Positions 1 through 8,877 of a stretch of 34,474 nt of DNA are shown piece by piece (positions within the stretch are counted from its first letter, which is position 1; every line of letters begins with the position of its first letter). The notes under the pieces are model-generated. The model worked only from the letters and a program-made list of their open reading frames with translations, made no database searches and was not told where the DNA came from. The stretch is from Bacteroidales bacterium (lineage in GTDB: Bacteria; Bacteroidota; Bacteroidia; Bacteroidales; Dysgonomonadaceae). Made by a program: the position numbers and the translations under genes. The stretch is taken from NCBI GenBank assembly GCA_012798745.1, contig JAAZMQ010000125.1, forward strand, positions 1 to 34,474, in the 5' to 3' direction.

Positions 1-350
1 GATTGTCGTTCAAACCCGAAACGGACGATATGCGCGAAGCACCTTCATTGACCCTTATTCGTAGTTTGTTGGATGCCGGTGTGAATGTGCGTGCTTATGA
101 TCCGGCGGCGATGAATGAGGCTAAGCGTTATTTAGGCGAGAGCATTTACTATGCCAACGATATTTACGATGCAGCTAATGATGCCGATGCTCTGATTGTG
201 CCTACAGAATGGAAAGAATTTCGTTTACCCAATTGGGGAATTTTGCGTAAGATCATGAACAATCATCTCGTGGTGGACGGAAGGAACATTTACAATCGCA
301 GTGAACTTGAATCTTACGGATTTGAATACCGCGGAATAGGGCAAAAATAA
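1..350 (+). CDS. ugd: UDP-glucose 6-dehydrogenase, C-terminal part (5' end outside window)
   Basis: The reading frame is open from the first bases and ends at TAA 348-350. The visible 115 residues are the C-terminal substrate-binding domain of the UDP-glucose/GDP-mannose dehydrogenase family. The opening SFKPETDDMREAPS is the conserved segment that starts this domain, followed by the DAGVNVRAYDP and DALIVPTEWKEF segments and VVDGRNIY near the end. The enzyme oxidises UDP-glucose to UDP-glucuronate with two NAD+ in the cytoplasm, feeding capsule and surface polysaccharide synthesis. The catalytic cysteine and the NAD domain lie upstream and cannot be checked. The TTG at position 3 is an internal codon, not a start. 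The gene converges on proS, with only 32 bp between them. A related UDP-ManNAc dehydrogenase is less likely given the SFKP-TDDMR motif. Confidence 0.9.
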   Translation, partial: LSFKPETDDMREAPSLTLIRSLLDAGVNVRAYDPAAMNEAKRYLGESIYYANDIYDAANDADALIVPTEWKEFRLPNWGILRKIMNNHLVVDGRNIYNRSELESYGFEYRGIGQK

Positions 351-382
351 ATTTAATGCGTCTTTATTGCTGAAATGAACCT

Positions 383-1864
383 TTAATAGGCCCGGGCAAA
401 GATAACGCGTTGAACCGAGGGTTTTCCTGTAACCATGCATTTACCCGGAGTTTTATCTTCTTCCAAGGGGATGCATCGGATGGTAGCTTTGGTTTCGTTT
501 TTTACGAGCTCCTCTGTTTCTGGAGTACCGTCCCAATGGCAGAGCAGGAAACCGCCTTTCTCGATTTCCACTTTAAACTCGTCATATGAATTCACTTCGC
601 GTATCTGCGAAACCCTGAAATCGAATGCCTTTTGATAGATGTTTTGCTGAATCTCGTCGAGAAGATTTTTCACGCGATGGGCAATTCCTTCGCAAGAAAC
701 GGTTTCTTTGGTCAGCGTGTCGCGACGCGCAACCTCTATTGTGTTGTTCTCCAAATCGCGTCCTCCCATAGCCAACCGTACCGGAACACCTTTCAATTCA
801 TATTCCGAGAACTTCCATCCCGGTTTTTTGTTGTCGGCGTTATCGTACTTCACACTGATGCCCAACGCTTTTAATTGTTGCATTATTTTTTCGGCCTTTT
901 CATCGATTTGCCGGAGTTGCTCTTCGTTTTTGTATATTGGCACAATCACCACTTGCAGGGGTGCAAGAGTAGGGGGCAGAACCAGCCCGTTGTCGTCGGA
1001 GTGCGACATAATGAGGGCTCCGATCAACCGCGTGGAAACCCCCCACGAGGTAGCCCATACGTAATCGCGATTGCCGTTTTGGTCGGTAAACTGCACGTCG
1101 AATGCTTTGGCAAAGTTTTGCCCCAGGAAATGCGACGTACCTGCCTGCAATGCCTTTCCGTCCTGCATCATGGCTTCAATGGTGTAGGTTTCTTCTGCAC
1201 CGGCAAACCGTTCGGAGGCCGACTTAACTCCTTTGATAACCGGCATGGCCATGTATTTTTCGGCAAATTCGGTATAAATTTCCAAAATTTTTTTGGCTTC
1301 TTCTTCTGCTTCCTCTCGGGTTGCATGGGCAGTATGGCCTTCTTGCCACAAAAATTCGGCGGTACGCAAGAAAAGGCGTGTACGCATCTCCCAGCGAACC
1401 ACGTTTGCCCATTGATTGATTAACAGCGGCAAATCGCGATACGAGTGTATCCAGTTTTTGTATGTATTCCAGATAATGGTTTCGGATGTGGGGCGGACGA
1501 TCAGTTCCTCTTCGAGTTTTGCATCGGGATCCACTACCAAACCGTCTCCTTTGGGGTCGTTTTTCAACCGGTAATGCGTCACCACAGCACACTCTTTGGC
1601 AAAACCCTCCACATGCTCGGCCTCCCTGCTCATAAATGATTTTGGAATAAAAAGCGGGAAATAAGCATTCACATGGCCCGTTTCTTTAAACATCCGGTCG
1701 AGCTGCTGTTGCATTTTTTCCCAGATTGCATAACCATAGGGTTTAATTACCATGCAACCTCTGACAGCTGAATTTTCAGCCAAATTAGCTTTGATAACCA
1801 AATCGTTATACCATTGTGCGTAATTTTCGCTTCGCGGGGTAAGTTCTTTCAATTCCTTTGCCAT
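383..1864 (-). CDS. proS: Prolyl-tRNA synthetase, short archaeal/eukaryotic-like type
   Basis: This 493-residue class II synthetase charges tRNA-Pro with proline. Its length and lack of the bacterial editing insert identify the short ProRS type. Visible landmarks are the N-terminal SENYAQWYNDLV, the RPTSE motif, the motif 2 region RWEMRTRLFLRTAEFLWQEG with GHTAH, the AGTSHFLGQNF segment, the motif 3 region SWGVSTRLIGALIM, an anticodon-binding domain after LAPLQVVIVPI, and the terminal FARAY. The frame is open 19 codons further upstream, but a TAATTTTG -7 box lies at 1900-1907 inside that extension, so the ATG at 1864 (MAKELKELTP) is chosen. The gene follows mnmE on the same strand with a 114-bp gap and probably has its own promoter. 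tRNA-Pro(GGG), a substrate, is encoded at 26539-26614. Confidence 0.95.
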   Translation of the reverse strand: MAKELKELTPRSENYAQWYNDLVIKANLAENSAVRGCMVIKPYGYAIWEKMQQQLDRMFKETGHVNAYFPLFIPKSFMSREAEHVEGFAKECAVVTHYRLKNDPKGDGLVVDPDAKLEEELIVRPTSETIIWNTYKNWIHSYRDLPLLINQWANVVRWEMRTRLFLRTAEFLWQEGHTAHATREEAEEEAKKILEIYTEFAEKYMAMPVIKGVKSASERFAGAEETYTIEAMMQDGKALQAGTSHFLGQNFAKAFDVQFTDQNGNRDYVWATSWGVSTRLIGALIMSHSDDNGLVLPPTLAPLQVVIVPIYKNEEQLRQIDEKAEKIMQQLKALGISVKYDNADNKKPGWKFSEYELKGVPVRLAMGGRDLENNTIEVARRDTLTKETVSCEGIAHRVKNLLDEIQQNIYQKAFDFRVSQIREVNSYDEFKVEIEKGGFLLCHWDGTPETEELVKNETKATIRCIPLEEDKTPGKCMVTGKPSVQRVIFARAY

Positions 1865-1899
1865 ACTGTTGTTTACTCGTTGTTTTCTCTTTAAGGATG

Positions 1900-1907
1900 C
1901 AAAATTA
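1900..1907 (-). promoter_or_regulatory. Putative proS promoter, -7 box TAATTTTG
   Basis: The minus strand reads TAATTTTG here, an exact match to the Bacteroidota -7 consensus TAnnTTTG. A start of transcription near 1893 would leave a short leader before the ATG at 1864. I see no clean -33 TTTG at the usual distance. Confidence 0.5.
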
Positions 1908-1978
1908 CACAAAATCTTCAAATTTGGGAAGTTATTCTGTATAAATAAGTTTTAGTGGATTTAATTTTCTTCTTTTCT

Positions 1979-3457
1979 TCACTTGCCGATACAGAAGTGG
2001 CTGAAGATGTTGCTCAGGATTTCGTCGGTGGTTATCTGACCGGTGATTTCGCCGAGATAGAACATACATTCGCGGATATCTTGCGAAAGAAAGTCGCTCG
2101 ATATGCCTGCATTCAGTCCTTTTTTTACTCTACGAATGGCTTCCAGTGCTTTTTTTAGTGCTTCGTAGTGGCGGAGGTTGGTAACGATGACATCGTTCTC
2201 GCCGATTTGCGGAATGTGTGCCATTTCCACTAAGAGCGCGCGCAGTTGGTCGATGTTTTGTTGCGTTTTTGCGGAAATAAACAACCGCTCTGCTTTTAAT
2301 TCGGGCAGCAGGTGCTGTTTTAGGGCCGCTTTTTGAGGCGAGAGAAAAGAAGCATCTTCATCCGTTGCTTCTTGAAAAGAAGTGAGATAAGATTGTTTTT
2401 GATTCGATTCTTCCGGTGAGATGAGGTCGGCTTTATTGAAAAGCAAAATGACCTGTTTTTTGTTTAGCTTAGGGATAAGGGTTTCGGCTGTTTGTTGGAG
2501 GCTTTCTTCCGGTGATGTCAGATCGATAACCCACAAAACAATAGAAGCCTGTTCAATTTTCTTGAACGTGCGCTCAATACCGATGCTTTCGAGTGTATCG
2601 GTGGTTTGGCGTATACCTGCGGTATCGATGAAGCGAAACAAAATTCCGCCAATGTTTACCGTATCTTCTATGGTGTCGCGTGTGGTGCCGTGAATATCGG
2701 AAACAATGGCTTTTTCTTCGTTCAAGAGCACGTTGAGCAAGGTAGATTTTCCGGCATTGGTTTCGCCGATGATGGCAACGGGGATGCCCTTTTTGATGAC
2801 ATTGCCCAACTTGAACGAGTTGGCCAGTTTTTCGATGTCGCTCTCAATTTTTTCTGTCAGCTTATAGAGTTGTTGACGGTCGGCAAATTCTACATCTTCT
2901 TCCGAAAAATCGAGTTCGAGCTCAATCAGTGAAACAAACTGGAGCAATTCTTCGCGTAGCTTGTTCAGTTGTTGTGCAAATCCGCCGCGCATTTGATTCA
3001 TTGCTACCCGATGCGAAACTTGCGATGTGGAGGTAATCAGATCGGCTACGGCTTCGGCCTGACTTAAATCGAATTTTCCGTTTCGGAATGCACGTCGAGT
3101 AAACTCTCCCGGCTGTGCCATACGTGCTCCGTGCGAAAGAAGCAATTCAACGATTTTCTGCTGGATATAGAGCGATCCGTGGCACGAAATTTCAACACTT
3201 TCTTCGCCCGTAAAGGAATGAGGTGCATGAAAAATGGTGACTAACACTTCATCGATAAGCTCGTCGCCTTCGTAAATCCTTCCGAAGTGCACGGTATTGG
3301 GCTGTTGTGATATCAGTTTTTTTCCTGACGGCGATTTGAAAATACTGTCGGTGAGAGCAATTGCTCCTTCACCCGATAGTCTGACAACAGCTATTGCTCC
3401 CATCCCGGGAGGGGTGGATATGGCACAAATCACATCTTCGTTCATTTCTTCATTCAT
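1979..3457 (-). CDS. mnmE: tRNA-modification GTPase MnmE (TrmE/ThdF)
   Basis: This 492-residue protein works with MnmG to install the carboxymethylaminomethyl group on U34 of certain tRNAs. The N-terminal tetrahydrofolate-binding domain starts with DVICAISTPPGMGAIAVVRLSG and includes PGEFTRRAFRNGKFDLSQAEAV in two overlapping motifs. The G domain has the P-loop GETNAGKST (Lys237), the DIHGTTRDT switch, DTAG, and NKAD. The C-terminal FCIGK (residues 488-492) carries the essential cysteine. Between NKAD and the SAK motif there is an acidic, Gln/Ser-rich stretch clearly longer than in the E. coli protein. The ATG at 3457 starts one base after the stop of the upstream kinase gene, so the two are surely co-transcribed. 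Met5 is an alternative start. Confidence 0.96.
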   Translation of the reverse strand: MNEEMNEDVICAISTPPGMGAIAVVRLSGEGAIALTDSIFKSPSGKKLISQQPNTVHFGRIYEGDELIDEVLVTIFHAPHSFTGEESVEISCHGSLYIQQKIVELLLSHGARMAQPGEFTRRAFRNGKFDLSQAEAVADLITSTSQVSHRVAMNQMRGGFAQQLNKLREELLQFVSLIELELDFSEEDVEFADRQQLYKLTEKIESDIEKLANSFKLGNVIKKGIPVAIIGETNAGKSTLLNVLLNEEKAIVSDIHGTTRDTIEDTVNIGGILFRFIDTAGIRQTTDTLESIGIERTFKKIEQASIVLWVIDLTSPEESLQQTAETLIPKLNKKQVILLFNKADLISPEESNQKQSYLTSFQEATDEDASFLSPQKAALKQHLLPELKAERLFISAKTQQNIDQLRALLVEMAHIPQIGENDVIVTNLRHYEALKKALEAIRRVKKGLNAGISSDFLSQDIRECMFYLGEITGQITTDEILSNIFSHFCIGK

Positions 3458-3458
3458 T

Positions 3459-5126
3459 TTAATATCGGAAACTACTTCCGCCGAGAAATTCGCGCAACAG
3501 CGATGTCGGAGGCATTTCGCGGTCGGTGATATAGTTGAAATAACTCAGAAACTTCAGTAAACGGTACGCTTCGGCATATTCGGGTGCCGTACGTGGCACT
3601 TTGGTCAAAATAGGCTCGGCATGACGGCGTATAGCAGCCAATTCGTATATCATGGCCGAATTGAACATCACGTCGGCATATTCCTGAAAAGGGAAAATCC
3701 ATTTATCTTCGCCCCGTCGCACGCTTTCCCAGCGTGCGATGGTTTCCTGAGCAGAATAGCCGCGGTAACGGTAATCACGAACAAGTCGCCGAAGCAATCG
3801 ATTGTCGGCAGTGGGAATCCAGTTGTGGTCGTCCAGTGAGATGGAGGTGAGCGCCGATACATAAATCTTAAATTTGCTATTTTCGGGAATATGTGCCGTA
3901 AGTTCCGGATTCAGTGCGTGAATCCCTTCGATGATAAGTACGCTGTTTGGATCTGTTTTGAGTTTATTGTTTCGGTATTCGCGTTTTCCTGTGATGAAAT
4001 TATACGACGGCACGTTTATTTCCTTGCCTTGTATCAGTGCTAATAAATGTTCCTCCAGCAACTCGAGATCGAGCGCATACAGCGATTCGTAATCTTTTTC
4101 ACCGAATTCGTCCAAAGGCGTTTTGTCGCGATCCACAAAATAGTTATCGAGCGACACCCCTACCGGTTTCAGTAAATTTACGAAAAGGAAAATTTCCAGT
4201 CGTTTACGAAACGTCGTTTTTCCGGAAGAGGATGGGCCGGCAATCAATACCAGACGGACCCCATCATCGAATTTTCGACTAATTTGAGCGGCAAATTCCG
4301 CAATTTGTTTGGATTGATATGCTTCGGATATCTGAATAATTACCGATGCTCGTTTCTCTTGTATGGCTTTGTTTAGATCGCCCACATTGTTCAGTCCACT
4401 TATTTCCAAAAAATGGAGATGTTCACGGAAAACATTCAATAATTTTTCCTGTTTTACTACGGGAGCCAATCGTGTTGGGTTGTTTTTATCGGGAATGCGC
4501 AGCAAGTATCCACCATTATACTCCTGAATATCGAATAATTGGATATATCCGGTGGAAGGGGTCAGGCAACCGTAATAGTAATCGACGTAATTATCCAAAA
4601 TGAGGTAATGAGCATACAGAAAATCGGATGTTTCCAATAGCAAGGCTTTGTCTTCCATACCCCGTTGGCGAAAAAGTTGTACAACTTTGGGTGTTTCTTC
4701 TTCGATGGAAATAAACGGCAGATCGGCATCCACAATTTCGCGCATTCGGGCACGAATCATCTGCAGTTTCTCAGGCGTTATCTCTTCATCGGCTTTTATT
4801 TGAAAATAATAACCGTTCGATATGGAATGTTCGATAAATATTTCCGCATTGGGTATGATATCGTCCACCGCTTTTGCCAGAATAAAGCACAGCGATCGGG
4901 TATACGTGCGCATCGCCGACGAGTCGCTTATATCCACATATTCTACCCTCTTCGGTCGGTAAACCCGGTATGCCAGCGATTCCGTCTTGTTGTTTACTTT
5001 TGCATTGGCAATAAGATAAGGTTTTTTTACCCCAAAAACATCAATGAGTTCCTCTAGTGAGGAGCCCATAGGTACTTCTTTGTACTCACCTGTATTTAAG
5101 CAGTGAATTTTTACGGTTTCTATCAT
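3459..5126 (-). CDS. Nucleoside (uridine) kinase-like P-loop protein with TGS and synthetase-like N-terminal domains
   Basis: The 555-residue protein has three parts. A TGS domain (about 1-60, MIETVKIHCLNTGEYKEVP) is followed by a region resembling the threonyl/alanyl-tRNA synthetase second additional domain (about 60-210, with FIEHSISNGYYFQI). The C-terminal part (about 285-500) is a phosphoribulokinase/uridine kinase domain with Walker A GPSSSGKTT (Lys303), VSLDNYFVDR and VLIIEGIHALNP. This fusion is common in Bacteroidota and Firmicutes and is usually annotated as a nucleoside kinase; its physiological substrate is not shown by the sequence. The frame is open 21 codons upstream to 5189, but the ATG at 5126 fits the conserved N terminus. 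It precedes mnmE by one base and is divergent from the SUI1-like gene. Confidence 0.88.
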   Translation of the reverse strand: MIETVKIHCLNTGEYKEVPMGSSLEELIDVFGVKKPYLIANAKVNNKTESLAYRVYRPKRVEYVDISDSSAMRTYTRSLCFILAKAVDDIIPNAEIFIEHSISNGYYFQIKADEEITPEKLQMIRARMREIVDADLPFISIEEETPKVVQLFRQRGMEDKALLLETSDFLYAHYLILDNYVDYYYGCLTPSTGYIQLFDIQEYNGGYLLRIPDKNNPTRLAPVVKQEKLLNVFREHLHFLEISGLNNVGDLNKAIQEKRASVIIQISEAYQSKQIAEFAAQISRKFDDGVRLVLIAGPSSSGKTTFRKRLEIFLFVNLLKPVGVSLDNYFVDRDKTPLDEFGEKDYESLYALDLELLEEHLLALIQGKEINVPSYNFITGKREYRNNKLKTDPNSVLIIEGIHALNPELTAHIPENSKFKIYVSALTSISLDDHNWIPTADNRLLRRLVRDYRYRGYSAQETIARWESVRRGEDKWIFPFQEYADVMFNSAMIYELAAIRRHAEPILTKVPRTAPEYAEAYRLLKFLSYFNYITDREMPPTSLLREFLGGSSFRY

Positions 5127-5216
5127 TGTGGGTTTTTTAAAGGTTGTTTCAACTGCTAATATACAGTATTTTTTGTACATAGATACCATTTTCTTTAGCG
5201 TGTGAGCAAAAAATTC

Positions 5217-5224
5217 TATCTTTG
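5217..5224 (+). promoter_or_regulatory. Putative promoter of the SUI1-like/helicase operon, -7 box TATCTTTG
   Basis: TATCTTTG matches the TAnnTTTG consensus and lies 19 bp before the ATG at 5244. A transcription start near 5231 would give a leader of about a dozen bases. The -33 region has only a weak TTTA at about 5194. Confidence 0.6.
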
Positions 5225-5243
5225 AAAAAACTTTTCATACAAA

Positions 5244-5585
5244 ATGAACGATTGGAAAAAACGATTGGGGATTGTGTATTCTACCAATCCCGATTATCAT
5301 TATCGGGAAGAAGAAGACAAAGTACAAGGGGAAGCGATTCCCAAAGAAAAGCAGCCCTTGCGTATTTATCTTGATAAACGAAACCGTAAAGGAAAGGCGG
5401 TTACTCTTGTTAACGGTTTTCGGGGGACAGAAGAGGAATTGCAAGCATTGGGAAGATTGCTGAAAATGCGATGTGGTGTGGGTGGATCGGTCAAGAACGG
5501 AGAAATCATCGTTCAGGGTGATCATCGCGAAAAAGTGTTGAATATTCTTCTACAGGAAGGCTATGCCAAAGCAACCATTCTCTGA
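5244..5585 (+). CDS. SUI1/YciH family translation-initiation-factor-like protein
   Basis: The 113-residue protein matches the bacterial eIF1-like (YciH) family. The diagnostic part is residues about 40-110: IYLDKRNRKGKAVTLVNGF, then LLKMRCGVGGSVKNGEI and IIVQGDHREKVLNILLQEGY. The first 40 residues are charged and variable. By homology to eIF1 and E. coli YciH it should bind near the ribosomal P site and influence initiation fidelity; its exact role in Bacteroidota is not established. A -7 box lies just upstream. The stop codon lies inside the next gene: the helicase ATG at 5563 precedes this stop by 20 bases, giving a 23-bp overlap that points to translational coupling. Confidence 0.9.
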   Translation: MNDWKKRLGIVYSTNPDYHYREEEDKVQGEAIPKEKQPLRIYLDKRNRKGKAVTLVNGFRGTEEELQALGRLLKMRCGVGGSVKNGEIIVQGDHREKVLNILLQEGYAKATIL

Positions 5586-8500
5586 CCGGCAGCAGGTGCA
5601 GCTTATCAAAGCCTCAGCCGGATCGGGGAAAACACACCGACTGACGGCGGAGTACCTTCGTTTGCTTTTTGCTTCGCCTTACAATTACCGTCATATTCTT
5701 GCTGTGACGTTCACCAACAAGGCCACCGACGAGATGAAATCGCGCATTGTGAAAGAGCTTCATCAACTCTCGACCGGAGGTAAATCGGATTACCGGTCGA
5801 TGCTGATGGAGAATTTCTCGTTGAGTGAAATGCGGGTCGACTTGCAGGCAAAGGAGATACTGGAGAGCATGTTGCACGATTATTCCGGTTTTTCGGTGAG
5901 TACCATCGACCGTTTTTTCCAGCAAATCATGCGCGCTTTTACGCGCGAAATGGGGTTAAACGGCGGATACAACATTGAAGTGGATGAAGAGATTTTTCTT
6001 TCGGAGATTATCGACATGATGATCTTTGAGTTGGATAAACCCGAGAACAAAGAGCTTGCCGGATGGTTGCTGGCTTTCATGCAAGACAAGATACAACAAA
6101 ACAAAAGCTGGTCTATAAAGGATGATATTCAGGAACTTGCTTCGGAATTGTTTAACGAAAAATACCGCTTGTTCTCGCAAAGCGACCGCGAACGGATTCA
6201 CGACAAGAAACATCTCGAATCGTATCATCAGAAGCTGATTGAGATAGTACGTGCGTTCGAGGATGAACTGAAAGCGATAGGGGAGAAGGGGGTGAATCTG
6301 ATGGAGCAGTTCGGCTTGCATTATTCCGACTTTAAATGGGGAAAAAAATCGCCTTTTTCGCATTTTGTTAAATGGGCAAACAGCGAAGTGAAAGAACCTT
6401 CTGCCACGTTTATTAAACTTGGCGACAATCCCGAAAACTGGACTACGAAAAACACGCCTTCCGAAAAGAAATCGCTTATCGAGGCGGCTTATATCGATGG
6501 ATTGAATTCCTGCGTGAAAGAGGCGGTATGTCTTTTCAATGATTCTCTTTTTTACTTTTCGGCCAAAACCATTCTCACCTATTATTATACATTGGGTATT
6601 CTCAACGATATTCGAAACCGGCTGACGAAACAACAGCGCGAAACCGGCATATTGTTTCTTTCGGATGTTACCGAGTTGCTCAACAAGATAATCGACGACA
6701 GCGATACGCCTTTCATTTACGAAAAAACAGGCACATTGCTTAAACATTATATGATCGACGAATTTCAGGATACGTCTATTATGCAGTGGCAGAATTTTCG
6801 TCCGTTGATGCAAGAAAGCCTTGCCGCCGGTAATTTCAATCTCGTGGTTGGGGATGTAAAACAGAGCATTTATCGGTGGCGTAATTCCGATTGGCGCTTG
6901 CTCGAAGAGCGAATTGTGCACGATTTTGGGTCGGAAAATGTTTCTATGCATTCGCTTGATACCAACTGGCGAAGCGATGCAAAAATTGTGTATTTCAACA
7001 ATTCGCTTTTTCGTAGTGCTGCTGCACTTTTGCAGGACGACTACAACCGTTCGTTTGAGGCGATGCCCGAAAGTGATTTTGTGCATTATGCGCAGACAAA
7101 AATAACGGAAGTATATACGCACGTTTGTCAGCAAGTTCCTCCCCATAAAAACCCGGAAGAAGGATTTGTCCGTCTTACTTTTCTGAATGCCGAAGATAGG
7201 GATGACGATTGGAGATCGCAGGCATTGGCTCGGCTTCCGAAGGAGATTGAATCGCTGCAGGATCAGGGTTTTGCGTTAAAGGATATCGCTATCCTGGTGC
7301 GTACCAATGCTGAAGCGGTTGAAGTTGCCGAGACGTTGCTTGCCTATGCCGATGCACATCATGATTCGGGATACCGTTACGACATCATTTCCAACGAGGC
7401 GCTTCTGATTGGTAATGCTCAGAGTGTAAAGGCTATGGTGGCACTGCTGCGTTATTTTCAAAACAAGGACGACCGTACCGGGCGATTTCTTGCCGTTTAC
7501 GAATTTTACCGTTTTCATCGGAAATATTTTCCCGATGGGGCGCTGCAGGCCGCTTTCGCCAATGGCGATATAGATTTCCCGCAAGAGATGAGCGAACGCA
7601 TCGAGCAGTTGAGTTCGCTTCCTCTGTACGAAATGGTAGAGGCATTTTTTGCCTTATCGGATGATGCACTCGATGAGAAAGAGAATGCCTATGTGCAGGC
7701 ATTTCTGGATATCGTGCTGAAGTTCAGTACCGATGCTTCGTCGGATGTGAACAGTTTCCTGGAGTGGTGGGATGATAAGGGATATAAGAAAGCCCTTTTC
7801 TCGCCCGATGATCAGGATGCCATCCGACTGCTTACCATTCATAAATCCAAAGGATTGGGTTTTGGTGCGGTCATCATGCCTTTTGTTGATTGGGAAGTGG
7901 ATCATAATCCCAACCATACTACGATCATTTGGTGTCGTTCCAAGATGTCGCCTTTCGACGAGCTGAGTGTTGTTCCGTTGCGCTATTCGAGTGGTCTTAA
8001 AAATACCATTTTCAGGGAAGATTATTTAGAGGAAAAGCTCTTTGCGTACATCGACAACCTGAACCTGCTGTATGTGGCTTTTTCACGTGCAAGGCATCGG
8101 ATTATTGTTTTTGCTCCTAAACCGAAGGATAAAAAGAAAAAGGACGGGATATCAGTAAAAAGTGTGGCCGATCTGTTGTGGTTGAGCGTGACTGAAGAAG
8201 ATATTTTCGATGCCGGCGTCGAGAAAAATGGGTTGACAATTGCATTGAACGATTATTTTAGGTTGGAAGATGAGAACGGTATAGTTGAATTTGGAAACCC
8301 CGACCCGCTTACTTTATCTTCAACGAAAGCGGTTGCAACCACCTATAAGACCGGCAAGTGGCAGTCGGTTCCGTTTTCCGATCGGCTGAGACTCCGCTTA
8401 AACAGTATCGGCTATTTTACCGACGATGGCAGCCGTAATTACGGCATGCTGATGCATGAGATCATTAGCCGGGTGGAAACATTGGAGGATCTGGATAAAG

Positions 8501-8859
8501 CCGTGGAGAAGAAATATCTTGCCGGAGAGATTACCGAAGAAAAGAAAAATGAACTTCTTGTTTCGCTTCGCGAATGGTTGTCAATTTCGGAGGTAAAAGA
8601 ATGGTATTCGGGTAAATACCAAATTCTAAACGAAACACACGTATTGCATCCTGCTTTTGGTTTTAGTCGCCCCGATAGGGTAATGATTAATGACGACGAG
8701 GTGATTGTGGTTGATTATAAGTTTGGAGAGGTAGAAGAGTCGGGATACCTTCGCCAAGTGCGCTATTATGTGCAGCATATTCGAGAAATGGGCTACAACA
8801 ATGTTTCGGGATACGTTTTTTATGTTCGGCTGAAAAAAGTTGTAAAAGTAAACGGTTAA
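5563..8859 (+). CDS. UvrD-type helicase with C-terminal RecB-like nuclease domain (AddA/RecB-like)
   Basis: The 1098-residue protein is a superfamily 1A DNA helicase fused to a RecB-family nuclease, as in AddA or RecB, which process double-strand breaks for recombination. Helicase motifs appear in order: Walker A ASAGSGKT (17-24), AVTFTNKATDEMKSR, the DExQ box MIDEFQDT (397-404), GDVKQSIYRWRNSD, TNWRSD, LLTIHKSKGLGF and LLYVAFSRARHR. The C-terminal nuclease has a GFSRPDRVM segment (Asp1038) and VVDYKFGE (Asp1051, Lys1053) followed by LRQVRYYVQHI, all expected for an active site. It overlaps the SUI1-like gene by 23 bp. The partner AddB-type nuclease gene is not next to it; a convergent esterase gene ends 18 bp downstream. 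Calling it AddA rather than RecB is inference. Confidence 0.9.
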   Translation: MPKQPFSDRQQVQLIKASAGSGKTHRLTAEYLRLLFASPYNYRHILAVTFTNKATDEMKSRIVKELHQLSTGGKSDYRSMLMENFSLSEMRVDLQAKEILESMLHDYSGFSVSTIDRFFQQIMRAFTREMGLNGGYNIEVDEEIFLSEIIDMMIFELDKPENKELAGWLLAFMQDKIQQNKSWSIKDDIQELASELFNEKYRLFSQSDRERIHDKKHLESYHQKLIEIVRAFEDELKAIGEKGVNLMEQFGLHYSDFKWGKKSPFSHFVKWANSEVKEPSATFIKLGDNPENWTTKNTPSEKKSLIEAAYIDGLNSCVKEAVCLFNDSLFYFSAKTILTYYYTLGILNDIRNRLTKQQRETGILFLSDVTELLNKIIDDSDTPFIYEKTGTLLKHYMIDEFQDTSIMQWQNFRPLMQESLAAGNFNLVVGDVKQSIYRWRNSDWRLLEERIVHDFGSENVSMHSLDTNWRSDAKIVYFNNSLFRSAAALLQDDYNRSFEAMPESDFVHYAQTKITEVYTHVCQQVPPHKNPEEGFVRLTFLNAEDRDDDWRSQALARLPKEIESLQDQGFALKDIAILVRTNAEAVEVAETLLAYADAHHDSGYRYDIISNEALLIGNAQSVKAMVALLRYFQNKDDRTGRFLAVYEFYRFHRKYFPDGALQAAFANGDIDFPQEMSERIEQLSSLPLYEMVEAFFALSDDALDEKENAYVQAFLDIVLKFSTDASSDVNSFLEWWDDKGYKKALFSPDDQDAIRLLTIHKSKGLGFGAVIMPFVDWEVDHNPNHTTIIWCRSKMSPFDELSVVPLRYSSGLKNTIFREDYLEEKLFAYIDNLNLLYVAFSRARHRIIVFAPKPKDKKKKDGISVKSVADLLWLSVTEEDIFDAGVEKNGLTIALNDYFRLEDENGIVEFGNPDPLTLSSTKAVATTYKTGKWQSVPFSDRLRLRLNSIGYFTDDGSRNYGMLMHEIISRVETLEDLDKAVEKKYLAGEITEEKKNELLVSLREWLSISEVKEWYSGKYQILNETHVLHPAFGFSRPDRVMINDDEVIVVDYKFGEVEESGYLRQVRYYVQHIREMGYNNVSGYVFYVRLKKVVKVNG

Positions 8860-8877
8860 TTTATTCCCCGTCGTTTT

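Noticed and set aside
5956..7146. A 396-codon open frame on the minus strand inside the helicase-nuclease gene
   Set aside because: It is antisense to a gene with every helicase motif intact, and its translation is rich in Phe/Ile/Arg runs with no recognisable domain.
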